A stretch of DNA of 64,000 nucleotides, from positions 37,970,495 through 38,034,494 of the forward strand of contig CAMGYJ010000002.1 in the NCBI GenBank assembly GCA_946122785.1, in the 5' to 3' direction. The notes beneath the pieces are model-generated. The model searched no databases, was not told the origin of the DNA, and was given only the letters and a program-made list of their open reading frames with translations. Below, piece by piece: positions 43,849 through 53,875 of this stretch; the stretch's first letter is position 1, and every line of letters begins with the position of its first letter. This DNA comes from Linum tenue (Eukaryota > Streptophyta > Magnoliopsida > Malpighiales > Linaceae). Made by a program: the position numbers and the translations under genes.

Positions 43849-44015
43849 ATGAGTAGAGAGTGAAGGGAAGTTAGGAGCTTTTCGGAATCATGAAAGATGA
43901 TGTTGACCACTTCTTATACGAAGTTTGGGAATGTCTCGTCTTCCACCTGCTGAAATAGCAGGAACTGCTCATCAAGCACTCCCTAGTGGAAGAGCATAGC
44001 CAACAAATGGTTCAT
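43849..44015 (-). pseudogene. Histidine phosphotransfer (AHP)-like exon fragment
   Basis: The minus strand reads NHLLAMLFH, a TAG stop, GVLDEQFLLFQQVEDETFPN, FV, a TAA stop, EVVNIIFHDSEKLLTSLHSL, and a perfect donor GTAAGT directly after ACTCAT. The order LFxxGxLDEQFLQLQQLQDE...PNFVxEVV...DSxxLL is the conserved N-terminal exon of plant histidine-containing phosphotransfer proteins, which relay cytokinin signals. The exon carrying the phosphorylated histidine (HQxKGSS region) was not found nearby. Two in-frame stops and the missing exon make it a pseudogene fragment. The match is from recall of the family pattern, without alignment. Confidence 0.5.
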
Positions 44016-45729
44016 GCACCCTCCAAGCAACACTGACACACTAAAGCCACTAGCATCCACAACGGAAGACCCATTTTGTCGGCACCAGATGTCCCCTCGA
44101 TCGAGATGTTGAGGAGTACATATGAGCTTAAGCATCTCAAATGAAGAGAGAACCAAAGAAATCAAATACACAAGCTCTTACCGGCAAACGAGAAAAGACA
44201 GATGTGGAACCATGGAGATGGGAATTTCACCTCAAAATTCACTAAGGAAAGCAGCCGACGCACCACTAGTGATGTACCAACAGTTGCACCAGCAAGCACG
44301 GTGCTGACAATCCATCCTACTCTAGTGTTAAAACGAAGAAACCACGAGTCATCGACAACCCTCATCAATTAATTGGTATTTTATTTCATTGAATGATAAA
44401 AATAAGCTAGCCAACAAAAAAGATCTAAAACTGAAACTCTGCCTATCAGAACAAACCCCAATTACAGAGACCTAGTTTAGAAAACCCTAGAATTCGTGGC
44501 TAATTCAATAGGAAAACAGAGAGCACCAATATCAGAGTTCATTATTCGAAGAAGGGGAAGAGGAGGAGGAGGAGGAGGAGGAGGAACAGAGAGCTAACCA
44601 GCGTTGAGTGCAAAGGGAGATTTCGCCTACGTTGAATAGTGAGAAATCGGAGGTGGACTCTTGGCCGTTTCTAGGGAACATTCTCCAAAGCACGGATCTT
44701 TTAGACGTCGGACGACAAAGAGAGCCTTATAACTATCGCACTTCTCTGCATGGAATTTGTCGTCCGGTTGAGCTGCAAAGACCACCACCGTCAGGTTGGG
44801 ATACTGAGCTCATTCTTGAAGCTGAACTTGATAATCAAAGAAGATAACTTGATTGAGGCGATAAAAAAAAATAGACTCCACAACCTCATAATCAAAGGTA
44901 GCAACGCTGCTGATGACGAAGATGCAGCGGAGGGATCGTCGAATCGAGACATCGAAGTAGAAGAGGAAGAGTTTATGAAGGTTATTAGGGTTAGGGATTT
45001 ATTTCTGCGAGTAACGAAAAAGGAGTGGAGAAGAAGACGAAAATTCTTTATCTTTTGGGTGAGAGGCGATCAAGCTTTCTGGGATTTTAATTTTATTTTA
45101 ATCCAAAATACGATTTTCGATAAAAGAAAAGGCCTTCTGCAAAAATGTTTTCAGCGGTTGTTCGAACCATTGGATATGACTGCTGCCATTGGACATTATA
45201 AAATTTGTTGCAGGGGTTAGTGGAACCGCGGGTAGTAAACGGGTGTCATATGTCTGTTTCTTTGTAGCGATCTTGTGTTGTACCAACCATCTCACTAACC
45301 TTGTGCTGGCTATCAGTTTTACTATTGAGATGTAGAGGTATCAATGTGACAGCTCACGACAATATTATGTGTCTTAGACTCGATCAAAGTTTAGTAGCAT
45401 TTGTGATTTTTACATTTTGAAGTACTTTTATTAAGGAATTTTTAAGTACTTTAAAGTAAATGCATATACTATTTCGGAAAAAGACACAAAAACAACATGT
45501 TATATATATATATATATATATATATATCATCTTTCGAGAAACTTTAGGCAAACTCTACCTAAATTTCCATAGGTATTCAGTATTCTTCATGTGCCATAGT
45601 AATTTCAATTATCAACCTTCCATGTCAAAGGATCAAACAAAAATATTATACTACTTGTTTCCTCTATATTCCCCCTATATTCCCACCTTACTTTTCCTCC
45701 CACATTGTGGGTGGTCTTATGGATTTGTG
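44016..45729. other. Intergenic stretch with simple repeats
   Basis: No gene is recognised. ORFs of 80-156 codons occur around 44608-45220, one with an acidic EVEEEEF run, but they show no known domain or codon signature. Simple repeats are a GGA run (44560-44586) and a TA run (45500-45527). Confidence 0.35.
45500..45527. repeat. TA microsatellite
   Basis: This is a run of about 14 TA units, a typical plant dinucleotide microsatellite. Confidence 0.9.
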
Positions 45730-48700
45730 TAGGCATGTCATTATGACATCCGACCCAGCCTGTTTTGGGGCAGGTAATACCCGACCCGTCTATTAGCACG
45801 TCGGGCAGCCTCGACCTGCCCACAGGCCAAGCCGGACTTCGGTATCACCATAGCCCCGCCCCATCCCTTACCCATCCCGCTTCTCTTTCCCTGAAACTAC
45901 CTGGAAGCCGACAATCGATTCATCTCCTATCCCCTATTCCCCAATCCCTCCAACCCATCCATCAATCATCATGCCCTGCACCTTCCCAAGTCAAGCGATT
46001 CATCTTCTACGCCCGTTGAAAAGAAGAGAGACTCATTCATTATGAATGCTTACCTTTCCCAAGAAAATGTGTCTTGTACATCCAATTCCAGCAGTCTCCT
46101 ACTCGTAATCCCTTCAGGTTCATACTTAGAATGTATAAATAGACATTTGATTCTTCTTCACCATATTCCAGAATCCAGACAGACACCACAATCCAAACCA
46201 TGGTTCCAAAATTGGTGCTTGCTGATTTGCTCATCTCCTCGACTCGAAAGAACTTCTTTTGAACTCGTAAAGAACTCATTTTGGGGCCTAGGTAGGTAAT
46301 TGATTCCATTTCACAGAGATTTAGGTATTTAAATGATTCCATTCCCCTCTACAATAAGCATATTTAAAAGTATCAATGATCTTTTTTGCAGCACAATCCA
46401 TGGTTGAACAAGGACAAGCCAGTGAAGCTCCACCAACTGCAAGCGTTGTTGCTGTTCGAATCTAACAGATTTTCCAACTCCAAGCATTGTTGAAGTTGCC
46501 CCTGGTGTTCCAAATGCATATCAAGCCGATCAACTAGATGCAAATCAGATTGTTCAATCGAATCCAAATGATTTTGTTGATTCTGAATAAGAAGAGGGGG
46601 CTGCCAAGGGTGGTAACAATAGAAGTTTCTCTGCATGGTGGGCACATTATGATTGAGTAACATTTGGGGGAGTGAAAAATTCCAAGTGAAAATACTGCAA
46701 GAGATTGATGCTTAGAGAGGCAAAGCACGAGACCAGTCACCTGAAAAAACACTAACACAGATGCCCTAAGAGGTCTTGCACAGATTTAAGGCAACAACTC
46801 ATGCAAGCCAACTTGGACAAGGACAAAATGTTCCAATTTTCTCCTTTCAACTTTGAACAACAGAATTCTCAACAAGAACTTGCAAGGGCAATCATCAAGC
46901 ATGGATACTCTCTATCCATTGTTGAACATAAAGGGTTTAGAAGCTTCTACAACAGCTTAAATCCTTGTTTTAAGGTGGTATGCAGAAATACCATTAAGAA
47001 GGATTGTGTGAGCATTTTTTACCATAAAAAAACTACAATAAAGTTGTTTGAAAAGAATGAAGGGAGGGTGGCAGTGACCACAAACATGTGGACATCTACC
47101 CACTAGAAGAAGGGTTTATGGCTATGACAACCCATTTTATTGACAACAATTGGAACGTACAAAGTCGGCTCATCAGGTATCTTTTCATTCTTAATTTGAT
47201 TAGTGGTCTTTTCTGTATTTAGTGTTCTTTGTTGTGTTTAGTGTTCTTTGCTTAATGATATTATTTTTTATCTTTTAGATTCATTTATGTGACTGCTCCC
47301 CCATACTAGTGACGTTCTCTATGAATGTCTTTTGCATTGTCTGATGGATCGGAATATCGACAACAAACTATCTGCAGTCACTGTGGATAATTGTTCCACC
47401 AATGATGCGATGATGACTTTGCTTATGGAGAAGCTGCCAACAAATTCGTGTATGTTAGGTGGTAGTATGCTCCACATGCGATTTTCTGCCCAGATTCTGA
47501 ATCTAATTGTGAAGGAAGGACTTAGATCAATTGGAGATGTAATTGAAAGGATTCACAACAATTGTCAGTTCTGGTTGGAAACACCAAAAAGGTAAGAAAC
47601 TTTTGAGAAACAACTCGTCGAAAAAACCTTAAAGTGGAAAAAAGCTAGTTCTTGATTGTGAAACTCGCTGGAATTCTACTTACTTGATGCTTGATACTGC
47701 AATGGGATACAATGATGTGTTTTTCACTTGAAAAAATCGTGAGGCAAAGTATAAAAATGTGCCTACTGAGCAAGACTAGGAAATGACCAGTGTAATATGC
47801 AGCAAGTGGTTTGTTTATGGAACTGAGGTGATTGAATCAATGTCATCAGACATGATAGACAAGTTTGACAAGTACAGGTTGAGTTTGAATGTTTTGATGG
47901 GAGTAGTTGTTGTTCTTGATCCAAGATATAAGAATGAGGTGATGATGTGCTACTTTCCTAAAATTTATGGTATGGATAGTAAGGATGAGATAGAGAACAT
48001 ACTTAGCTACTGTCGTCATTTGCTTGCTGAGTATGAGGAGAAAGAAAGAGAAGAGGAACAAGCAGGGGCGGACCCACTTACAAGAGTGGTTTGTCAATTG
48101 ACAACCTTAGATGCAAAATTTGGACAAATTACTAGTGTAAAATTTGATTTCAGTGATGGTAGTATATGGATTTGAAATTATTTGACAACCCTTAGTGATT
48201 TTGATTCATCTTGAATACCCTTGATGAAATTTTTGGGTCTGCCACTAGGAACAAGTGAATGTTGCTAATGGGGGCGGTGGAGAAGCAAATGGTTCTGAAA
48301 ATTGTTTTGCTCTTGAGTTTCACTTATACACCTCCAGCAAGAAAAAGAAAGGCCTTGTGAGATCAGAGTTGGATGCATATTTGAAAGACGATATAATTAG
48401 GAACATCCCTTATTTTGATGACATGTCTTGGTGGAAGTTCAATAAGGGGAAGTATCATATTTTGCACAAAGTTGCTAGAGATATTCTGGATATTCCAGCT
48501 TCAACAGTTGCTTCAGAATTGGCCTTCAGTACAAGTCGAAGGATCATAAGTCCTCAACGTAGCAGACTTCACCCCAAGACCGTGGAAGCCTTAATGTGTG
48601 AACAAAACTGGCTGAATTCTGAAGGTATATGTTTTTTTATTTCTCACCACTATCTCCCTTTGTTTTCTATTATGCAATTCTGTTTTTCCATTGACTTTCT

Positions 48701-49260
48701 GAGGTATGATACTTATCTGTTGAATGATTGTGAAAAATAGTTGATCCATTGGAGGAAGATTAGTGTGATGATTTAGATGATGATGATAAGGTGGCAAATA
48801 AGGCTTGAAGATTGAAGTGGGTTGCTTGCTGGGAATTGTTGTGTTGGGCTGCTGTGGGAGATTGAAGTTGTTGTGATGTGCTTTGCTGCTTTTGGAAGAG
48901 GAGTTCTTGTTGGAATGTTATGATTTCTATTTTATTTTGTTTTGAAGATTTCTGAGTTTGAACCTTATTTTCAGTTTGACGTTTTGGTGTTTCGAAAGAC
49001 TTGGATTTTGTGCTTCTAATTCGGTTAGAATAGTTTAAGCAAGCTATTTTCTTGCTTTTATCAATTATAAGTTTGTGCACTTGTTTTGGATTCACTGAAC
49101 AGGGAGGATTTGGGTCAGCCCCGACTTGTGCGGGTTGGGGCGTGGGTCACCATGAGCAGGCCCATGGTGGATTTTGGGGCGGGGCGGGCCAGGATAGAAA
49201 ATGACGGGGTAGGGTTGGGTTGAGCACTACCCGGCCCATTTTAGCCCATTGATATCCCTA
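45730..49260 (+). mobile_element. hAT DNA transposon, degraded
   Basis: A perfect 8-bp target duplication, GATTTGTG, flanks it (45722-45729 and 49261-49268). The left end TAGGCATGTCATTATG and the right end in reverse complement TAGGGATATCAATGGG form imperfect terminal inverted repeats. Subterminal regions are GC-rich with ACCCGACCCG-like and GGGGCGGGGCGGGCC words. The interior encodes a hAT transposase in pieces: a BED-type finger remnant, a middle domain and the C-terminal dimerisation region. Its 3.5-kb size matches an autonomous hAT, but stops and frameshifts have inactivated it. Confidence 0.9.
46600..48740 (+). pseudogene. hAT transposase remnant
   Basis: Near 46640-46790 the translated pieces SAWWAHYD, KYCKRLMLR and TSHLKKH resemble a BED zinc finger. 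The next piece (46801-47103) shows ARAIIKHGYSLSIVEHKGFR and KNEGRVAVTTNMWTS, the RNase H-like start of hAT transposases. The piece at 47332-47595 has AVTVDNCSTNDAMM and LPTNSCMLGGSMLHMRFSAQ. Near 47660, RWNSTYLML-like DNA is followed by frames covering 47783-48175. The final piece (48255-48740) carries the dimerisation motif MSWWKFNKGKYHILHKVARD, followed by ASTVASELAFSTSRRIISPQ. An extra AG-bounded stretch near 48170-48250 could be an intron. Several stops interrupt the reading frame. Confidence 0.85.
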
Positions 49261-49268
49261 GATTTGTG

Positions 49269-51613
49269 TGATGGGTCCCGAGTTTTATACTCTGTTAGGG
49301 GGTTAGACAAGGCTTAATGCTTAAGTTTGTTTCTAGATTCGGCTTTGATTAGAGTGGTTTGAAAACTTGTTTACAAATATCTATCTATATCTACAAATAT
49401 TATAATGGAGATTCATGGGTTAAATTTTCTTTATTTAAAATATCCTGTCATGAGAGTGATTCATGGAGGGGTTAAAATGACTTTTCCCACTGCTTAATTA
49501 TGGACGTTTTGTTTTGTCTTTCACATCCCTTCCACCCCTGCTAAGTGCTAAGCTTCAATTTCTTCTTTGCTTCTACTCTCTCACCCTCCGAGCCCAACTG
49601 CAGTAGACGATTCACACGACTAGTTTCTCTCTTAGCCTTTGGTTTTGTCTTCCTCCTCCCATTCTTTTTTGGCATTGTCTTACTTTTTTTTTCTTACCTT
49701 AGTCATCAACTCCTATCAAGGGTTTCAGATCCGTGTTCACTACCAAGTCCTTAACTACAAGGAGAAGTTCAAATTAACTCCACTATAGGTGCAACCAAGA
49801 ATGGGTACAACAAGATGGATAGAAGTAGGATTGCCAAGACGTCGTCCGCCGCCAGGAAGATGGTTAGTTAGTCTCCACTATAAAATCTGATTTCCCCTCC
49901 GATCGGCATATCAAAAGTCATATTTTCATCTTGTATGTGATTCCTTTGATCTCTTGTTGCAACATGGTATCTTTTTGGGTTTCGAGGCTGATTTATTCGG
50001 GGTAAGTTCCATTCCCCCTCTTTGTTGACACTATTATAAGACGAATTGATACTTATATTGATAGTTAGAAATAGTCGTCTAATGCTAGCTTTGCTAAACT
50101 TGATTATCGTTTGGATGGAAGTAGTAGCTCTAATATTGTTATAGGGTACATTTAAAGTGGTTTTGATTCCCGTAGATGATAGTTTAATGATTTAGCAATG
50201 ATTGATGTCGCAATGACAACTTAAATTCAAGCAACTAGAAGTAGAGCTCTCATCTAATTCTATGTTGCAGTTATAGTGATTGATTTTACAAGTAGCAGCT
50301 CCAATCGCATTAATAAGGGTTTGAATTACTTCTGCAATAGACTTCCATAGTTATACTGCACAATTTGGGTAAAGCATATTACATTATTACTATTATACAT
50401 TCTAGGAGTTACCCCACTTTTAAGTTTACATTATTTACAAGTTGAAGATTTTTTCATCTACCATAACCCAGATGTCCCCAACACTAGCTCAAACAATTAA
50501 TTATGGATGAATATGCTAGGGGAATTCCAGTCTAGGAAACACATAATAAGGAAGTGGCTCTCCCTTTAACTTCGTGTGTTGAAAGCATATATATCTATAA
50601 AAACTACATATAGCACAATTCAGAGAGCATCTACTGATAGAATTATTTATAGTTGGATTTCAATTTATTGAAGCACTTATGACCATCAACTTAAGTGCCT
50701 CAAATCGGGTGGTTAGCGGGGCAATGTATTTCAACACAACCTATTATTTCACCGTTACAAATTGTTGTATTTGTTCATTATAGTTTGTTACAGTGTTATG
50801 TTATACTAATTTGTTTTGGTTTAATCTTCATAGGGAAGTAGCGAGCCACTTTATTGGAACCTAGTGGTCCTGCCCAACAACAAACTGTTGCAGATAGGAA
50901 ACACATAACTCAAGGTACGATGAAAGACACACTATATGGTGTTACTATTCATATAAATTTATTGTAGGAACCTGCTACTTGAAGATATTGATGAAGTGCA
51001 CACCCAACTTTTCTCACCAGCAAGGAGAATACATGTTGAGTTACCACCACACCGATAAATCTTCAGTCCATTGTCTAGATGGTACCGTTACTTCCATTTG
51101 AAGGAAGCTAATGAGTTGTTATTACCTGAATCTCATTTCTTCATATTTCAGTTTCAATAGTGGTTAGACCACCCCTTCCTTTATGGGTTGTGTTTTCATA
51201 TAAACACATATCGATAATCATAATAAGAATGGTTTGATCAGCAATAGTTTAAGAGAGCATGAAATTAATTTTTTACTTAAATGGGACAGTGATCAATCCA
51301 AAGAATGAATGGTTTGTTCTGATAGACTTCACATTAATCTAGATTATTGTGTTCTTCGTATATTGATAGGAAAAGCTTTCTTCCATAATTTCTAGGATCA
51401 TTGTTCTTTTCTTGGATAAATTTTCCTACTTCCAGGTCCATACTCACAGATTAACCATAAACTTCATGGCGCTAGAATGCTTTGTGTACAATCTTTATCT
51501 CTCCCTTAAAAAAATGTTGATTGGGTCCTATGGACACCTTAGCTCCTGTTTTCTTCATCTAACAACTTTATGATTTATTTGTTTGATAAGTTTTTAGCAG
51601 GATGGTTCGTTAT
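49269..51613. other. Gene-free stretch
   Basis: No coding region, RNA gene or element end is recognisable. It is AT-rich. A CT-rich segment at 49550-49700 gives a hydrophobic chance ORF. Confidence 0.4.
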
Positions 51614-51752
51614 ATTGGGGAAAGTATCCAATTGAAGTAACGGTACTTCCATTCGTTATATTGGGGATACTTTCCCCAATGGAAGTAATGGTTCGTAATA
51701 TATTAAGCTGTTATGTTGGATGACCATACGGTCAATTGGATACTTTTCCCAA
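51614..51752. repeat. Inverted-repeat cluster
   Basis: ATTGGGGAAAGTATCC (51614-51629) is repeated in perfect inversion as GGATACTTTCCCCAAT (51665-51680). A third, imperfect copy, TTGGATACTTTTCCCAAT, lies at about 51736-51752. ACTTCCATT and its inverse AATGGAAGT also flank the loop, giving a compact fold-back. Confidence 0.8.
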
Positions 51753-51956
51753 TTTGCAGACTTTGATTCTATTGAAAACATATTAAGAAGTAGTATTAAC
51801 CTTCTCTTTGGATCTTTTCAGATTGAGTCTGCTCCACTTCCTTCACTATAATTCATCTTCTTTGTCATCGTGAGTCAGGACGGTGAATCTTGATCATGTA
51901 TATGCTTCTTTCAAGGTGTGGTTTCATCTTTGTTACCATAATCCACCTCCTTTCTA

Positions 51957-53230
51957 CTATGTTCTATTGCTGCTTCGATCTTCTTTTTGGCCTCGTAACA
52001 AGCATCCACGACCCAAAATCTTCAAGAATCTCTGGTCTGACATCCTGGCTAGGTTCCTTTTGGATGTTCTCCTTGGTTTTATCTGCTGGCGAGGCTTTCT
52101 CCTGACTAAGTTTCTCTGGACATTTACTTCGGTATGTCCATAATGACCACACTCAAAACAGATAGTGTGAAGGCCCTCATATTCCAGCCATCTAACTCTT
52201 CTATTGATTCTATATTTTGAAATAAGCCTCTTGCGAAGATCAATTTCCACACAAATACGTGCATAGTTCCCTCTAAATTCATTACTTGTATTATAGTCTA
52301 TCTTCTCAACTCTCCCAAACTTATTCCCAATATCGAGCAAGATGTTTTCATCAAAATAAGCAAAAGGGAGGCGAGGGAGTCTTTCCTAGACCATGGTTCT
52401 GTTGATGTAGTCGAAGTCCGGGTCGAAATCCAATCTCCATGGCTCTGAGGCAATGTAATGGTATTTAATTATCCAAGGTCCCCCATACAAAGCCCTGTCG
52501 TGGTCCAACTGTGAATCGAAGATTGTCTGATAGTATCTGTTCCCTATATCTTTTATCTTGATTCCTCCCGTCTTTGCCCACATCCGTTGGAGTCTCCGGT
52601 TGATGACGGCAAATGGAAAAGTCTTTCCCAACACTAGAAAAGTGATTGCTCGATTCCAACAATTACGGATTTTCTCATTGGTCCTCTTCCTCATTCAAAT
52701 CGTCGGACAATCTAGGTCATCCTCATCGTTCTCTTCATCAGATTAATCTGACATAAGCTCGTTGTCCTTCTGGATGTCGACCGGCGAGCTATTCCTCAAG
52801 AATGAATCTTTGTAAGAAACCTTAACTCTTTCCAGCAAGATGTTTTCATCAAAATACGCAAAAGGGAGGCGAGGGATTCTTACCCAGACCACGGTTCTGT
52901 TGATGGAGTCGAAGTCCGGGTCGAAATCCAATCTCCATGGTTATGAGGAAATGTAATGGTCTTTAATTGTCCAAGTTCCCCCATACAAAGCCATGCCATG
53001 GTCCAACTGTGAATCGAAGATTGACTGATAGTATCTGTTCCCAATATCTCCGATCTTGATTCCTCCCGTCTTTGCCCACATCTGCTGGAGTCTCCGGTTG
53101 ATGAAGGCAAATGGGAAAGTCTTTCCCAACACTAGAAAAGTGATTGCCCGATTCCAACAATGTTGTGACAATCGCAAACTCTCTCTCACCCTCTTCGTGG
53201 ATTCTCTCGATCATGCTCGCCTTTGCTTTC
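51957..53230 (-). pseudogene. LINE (L1-type) ORF1 remnant with internal duplication
   Basis: On the minus strand a DUF4283-type ORF1 core appears twice. The upstream copy (about 53190-52830) reads WNRAITFLVLGKTFPFAFIN, RRLQQMWAKTGGIKIGDIGN and LPFAYFDENILLE. It joins the acidic N-terminal leader VKVSYKDSFLRNSSPVDIQK and then the downstream copy (52694-52340). This continues into GNYARICVEIDLRKRLISKY and a zinc-knuckle region, CFECGHYGHTEVNV, whose final cysteine is lost. These are RNA-binding proteins of plant L1 LINEs. Stops break both copies, and no endonuclease or reverse transcriptase is present in the window. Confidence 0.75.
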
Positions 53231-53339
53231 TTACTTGGTTGTGTCGGCGAAGAAACTTTCCTTTCTTTCTGTAATTTTCATCATATAGCTAATGTTTTTT
53301 TTATGACACAGGAATGTCAACTCCATGTGCAACTTTGTG

Positions 53340-53545
53340 ACAGCGGGGTCTAGTAAACCTGGGGATTCGCCTACTTGAGCTTACCTCGCTTTGCAAAGTC
53401 CCACCACTAGAATCTCATTGTCTCTCCGGGAACATCCACCTGATGACTTGGAGGATCGAACCTGAGAGCTACCCCTCTTAAGTCGTCACTTTTCTCCGCA
53501 CTCAGTTGGGCTATGTGACCTTTTTGTTTTTATGTAACTAATGTT
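53340..53545 (-). mobile_element. Possible tRNA-derived SINE
   Basis: On the minus strand a TAGCCCAACTGAG segment (A-box-like, about 53515) is followed some 45 bp on by GGTTCGATCC (about 53460), a good B box. Spacing suits an RNA polymerase III promoter. No poly-A or poly-T tail and no target duplication were identified, so this is tentative. Confidence 0.3.
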
Positions 53546-53710
53546 CCATTATATGGGGTTGTGTAGGTGATCCTGCATATGATTTCCGAGTTCGCGAAAG
53601 CGCTGATCTGTCCCTCCTCCAAATCTGAATCAAACGGTCCACATCTAATCCAAAAACATCGGACGGCTCATAAACGATCCTGCATTATAACTGAACCCGT
53701 CCCGTAATTG

Positions 53711-53740
53711 TTATTTATTTATTTATTTATTTATTTATTT
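53711..53740. repeat. TTTA microsatellite
   Basis: About seven TTTA units lie just upstream of the SPT6L TATA box. Confidence 0.9.
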
Positions 53741-53750
53741 CCACCAACAC

Positions 53751-53760
53751 TATAAAAGGC
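53751..53760 (+). promoter_or_regulatory. Probable TATA box of SPT6L
   Basis: TATAAAAGGC lies 116-125 bp upstream of the SPT6L start codon at 53876, a usual distance for a plant gene with a short 5' leader. The intervening leader is CT-rich. Confidence 0.7.
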
Positions 53761-53875
53761 CCCTCCAAGTCTCTCAACAGCTCGCTCTGCTGAACTTCTC
53801 CAATCTCCCGCACCCATAAATCCCCTCCCTCCACTCAAGCTTAGCAGAAGGAATATCCCTAATTCCCTGCTCGCC

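Noticed and set aside
44750..45220. A 156-codon plus-strand ORF with an acidic stretch.
   Set aside because: No recognisable domain, promoter or splice context; kept as intergenic because nothing supports it beyond length.
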